A DNA stretch of 64,000 nucleotides from Sipunculus nudus (taxonomy: Eukaryota > Annelida > Sipuncula > Golfingiida > Sipunculidae), in contig JAPPUL010000069.1 in NCBI GenBank assembly GCA_026874595.1, positions 868,001-932,000 on the forward strand, read 5' to 3'. Position numbers and translations under genes: made by a program. Below the pieces are notes generated by a model. The model did no database searches, was not told the DNA's origin, and worked only from the letters and a program-made list of their open reading frames with translations. Positions 62,455 to 64,000 of the stretch are shown here, one piece after another (within the stretch, counting starts at the first letter, position 1; each line of letters starts with the position of its first letter).

Positions 62455-64000
62455 ATGTCTATTATACGAGTTTTAATACCAAGTATTAATTGATTTGATC
62501 GGAATACCTTTTTTATCCTTTTATATATGAAACTTTGTTCCTCACCTGTTTTCTCAAGTACAGAAAGTATAGATGAGGGCAGGGCAGGATTTTCTTGTCC
62601 ATCTATAACAAGTCCTCTTTCGGGCAGGTCTATCCAAGCAACCAGGTCATTAAATCTCTCGTCTTTGTTTAAGATATCTATTAAATGTTTAAAAGTCTGC
62701 GGAAGGTATCTTTGCATAGACAAAACCTTATCTGTTGTTGCTGATAGTTTAGCGCTTGAAACGCCAAGCACAAGTTTAGATTGAGTTACAGAGCTTGGCA
62801 GTTTTAGATGAATCTTTTTATAAAACTCTTTACCTTTGTAACTTCTTAAGGTAACTAGTATAGGAATTGTATCACCTGGCTTTATGTTGTTTTTGAGTAT
62901 TTTTATGTCTACTATTTCAGAAATATTCCAACCGTAGTTTATGTCAATATAACTTTTTATAGATTCTATTTCTGTCTCTATAAAAGGATTAAACATTAAA
63001 GACTCAATAGGCAAAGATAAGCGAAAAAGGCCATCAAAGAGATTCTTCTCTGTTATGTTGCCAGACACAAAATCATTTATAATAACATCCTTTACCTCTC
63101 CCGTATTTACATTACGAGCCTTAATTACAAATTTCAATTTTATACTGGTTTGAGATATCTGGCTATTAACAGCAAATGTAGATTGCATAATAGCAGAGAC
63201 CAACATATTAGGGAAAAAGATATTATCCTTTACGATATTAAAATGGAACTTTGCTTTACGATTTTGCTGGCTAATAAATACATCTACAGGAATAGTTTTA
63301 GAAACTTTCCCAAGCTCGCCAGCAACAGCACTATTTTTGTCATTGAATATTCTACCAACAATAGATATTGTCGATGAGAGTTTAAATGATATTTCTCGGC
63401 TTGGCACCACAGTGTGTATATACTCTTTGCTCATAGGCATATCAATAGGCCCTTTGAAAAAAGAAGGATGTCCAAATATAAGGACTTTATTTCCCTTTCT
63501 GTAAGTTACAGTACCAACAGGCACAGCATGCATATCGCCGGTTATAAGAGGTATTCCAACAGCATCACCTGGATTTAATGTTTTACTTATCCTTTTGTCT
63601 TTAAGGTCTTTTTTATTTATAGTGCCACCACTTCCGTAGTTCAACGGATAAAATCCGTATCTGTGCATTTGGGAACGTAATATAGAAAGTATATTCTCAT
63701 TTATGCCGCTGAATAAAATAGGAGTTCTAACGGGGACAAGATCTATTGTTTTATCTTCAAATATAGTGCTGTGTACTTTAGGGTATGTATCTTTATATGC
63801 TTTTGGTATTATTTTTTTGTGTAGAGTTAAGTCAAGAGGAACAAAGCGGGTATTAGTTTTTGGAGGGGTTTTATATGGTCTTTTTAGGACTTTAAGCATT
63901 TCATTTATAGGTCTTATAGCGCCTATGGGTTCTTTTGACCACGGAAATGTATGAGATATTGCCCCTACAAGTTTATTGTTTATATATATGGGGCTTCCGC
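62439..64000 (-). CDS. SpoIVB-type S55 peptidase, 5' end outside window
   Basis: The frame stays open to the window edge, so the apparent start at 63899 is internal. The first codons at the edge read GSPIYINNKLVGAIS and then HTFPWSKEPIGAIRPINEML. This is the S55 signature in which the Ser of GSP is the nucleophile and K-P-x-G-x-x-P follows. The ~520 visible residues are the C-terminal remainder, with GDAVGIPLITGDMHAVPVGT and YRKGNKVLIFGHPSFFKGPI, typical of the large S55 proteins outside spore formers, and a long beta-rich tail. Not sporulation-related here; probably a secreted or envelope protease or scaffold working with the propeller protein 64 bp downstream. Confidence 0.8.
   Translation of the reverse strand, partial: GSPIYINNKLVGAISHTFPWSKEPIGAIRPINEMLKVLKRPYKTPPKTNTRFVPLDLTLHKKIIPKAYKDTYPKVHSTIFEDKTIDLVPVRTPILFSGINENILSILRSQMHRYGFYPLNYGSGGTINKKDLKDKRISKTLNPGDAVGIPLITGDMHAVPVGTVTYRKGNKVLIFGHPSFFKGPIDMPMSKEYIHTVVPSREISFKLSSTISIVGRIFNDKNSAVAGELGKVSKTIPVDVFISQQNRKAKFHFNIVKDNIFFPNMLVSAIMQSTFAVNSQISQTSIKLKFVIKARNVNTGEVKDVIINDFVSGNITEKNLFDGLFRLSLPIESLMFNPFIETEIESIKSYIDINYGWNISEIVDIKILKNNIKPGDTIPILVTLRSYKGKEFYKKIHLKLPSSVTQSKLVLGVSSAKLSATTDKVLSMQRYLPQTFKHLIDILNKDERFNDLVAWIDLPERGLVIDGQENPALPSSILSVLEKTGEEQSFIYKRIKKVFRSNQLILGIKTRIIDIEQEE

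Overview
The window is about 64 kb of AT-rich chromosome from a free-living Gram-negative bacterium. Evidence for this includes a TolC/MFP/RND efflux set, lipoproteins, an MlaF-like ATPase and housekeeping genes such as gyrB, glyS, adk, dxs and acs. There are no rRNA or tRNA genes, no transposases, no prophage and no CRISPR array. The phylum cannot be settled from sequence alone. The mix (TIGR02757 protein, DUF6599-like lipoprotein, SpoIVB-type S55 peptidase beside beta-propeller and LamG proteins, acetate symporter operon with DUF4212) fits poorly sampled candidate phyla or the Planctomycetes/Acidobacteria/Aminicenantes range better than a well-known lineage. TTG starts are frequent, and protein composition depends visibly on the coding strand.

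Layout. 0-2.3 kb: end of an amidohydrolase, birA, coaX. 2.3-6.5 kb (minus): dusB, a pyridine-nucleotide/FAD reductase fused to a membrane polyferredoxin, and a zinc-ribbon membrane protein. 6.7-9.3 kb: tgt, then overlapping fchA-folD. 9.4-13.1 kb: poorly characterised lipoproteins, a TPR protein, a methyltransferase and a small zinc-ribbon membrane protein. 13.2-20.1 kb (minus): a complete acetate uptake and activation operon (DUF4212, ActP-type symporter, CNB-CBS-DUF294 regulator, DnaQ-like exonuclease, acs), divergent from an aldehyde dehydrogenase. 20.3-26.9 kb: aldehyde dehydrogenase, MlaF-like ATPase, TIGR02757 protein, GH3 (NagZ-like) hydrolase, TPR protein. 27-29.3 kb (minus): DUF721 and gyrB. 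29.5-36 kb: TolC/MFP/RND pump and an orphan NarL-type regulator. 36.2-43.2 kb: Tat-exported ferredoxin-like aldo/keto reductase, folB, rlmN, radical SAM protein, CHASE2 adenylate cyclase and a small ORF. 43.3-45.8 kb (minus): copZ-copA. 46-49.6 kb: adk, then pyrR-pyrB-pyrC'. 49.6-57.1 kb (mostly minus): cyoE, a tandem duplication, dxs, a polyprenyl synthase, DUF116, a P-loop kinase, glyS. 57.2-64 kb: dut, a TlpA-like thioredoxin, and a cluster of secreted LamG/Fn3, beta-propeller and S55 peptidase genes running off the window.

Points of most interest. (1) FolD has lost the three residues needed for its cyclohydrolase half-reaction, and an FchA-type cyclohydrolase overlaps it upstream. The two together look like a split methylene-/methenyl-THF pathway. 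(2) The dihydroorotase gene after pyrB has lost its metal ligands and catalytic Asp, so it should be a structural pseudo-enzyme as in the Pseudomonas pyrRBC' operon. (3) Many spacers carry private tandem repeats of 11-16 bp, usually just before a start codon. In one of them each 13-bp unit is a Shine-Dalgarno plus ATG module. (4) The polyprenyl synthase start is separated from its best RBS and ATG by an A9 tract that puts them out of frame. (5) Strand composition (G versus C) switches sign around 13.2, 20.1 and 50.5 kb. The last switch falls on a 0.3-kb tandem duplication that made a cyoE/dxs chimeric remnant.
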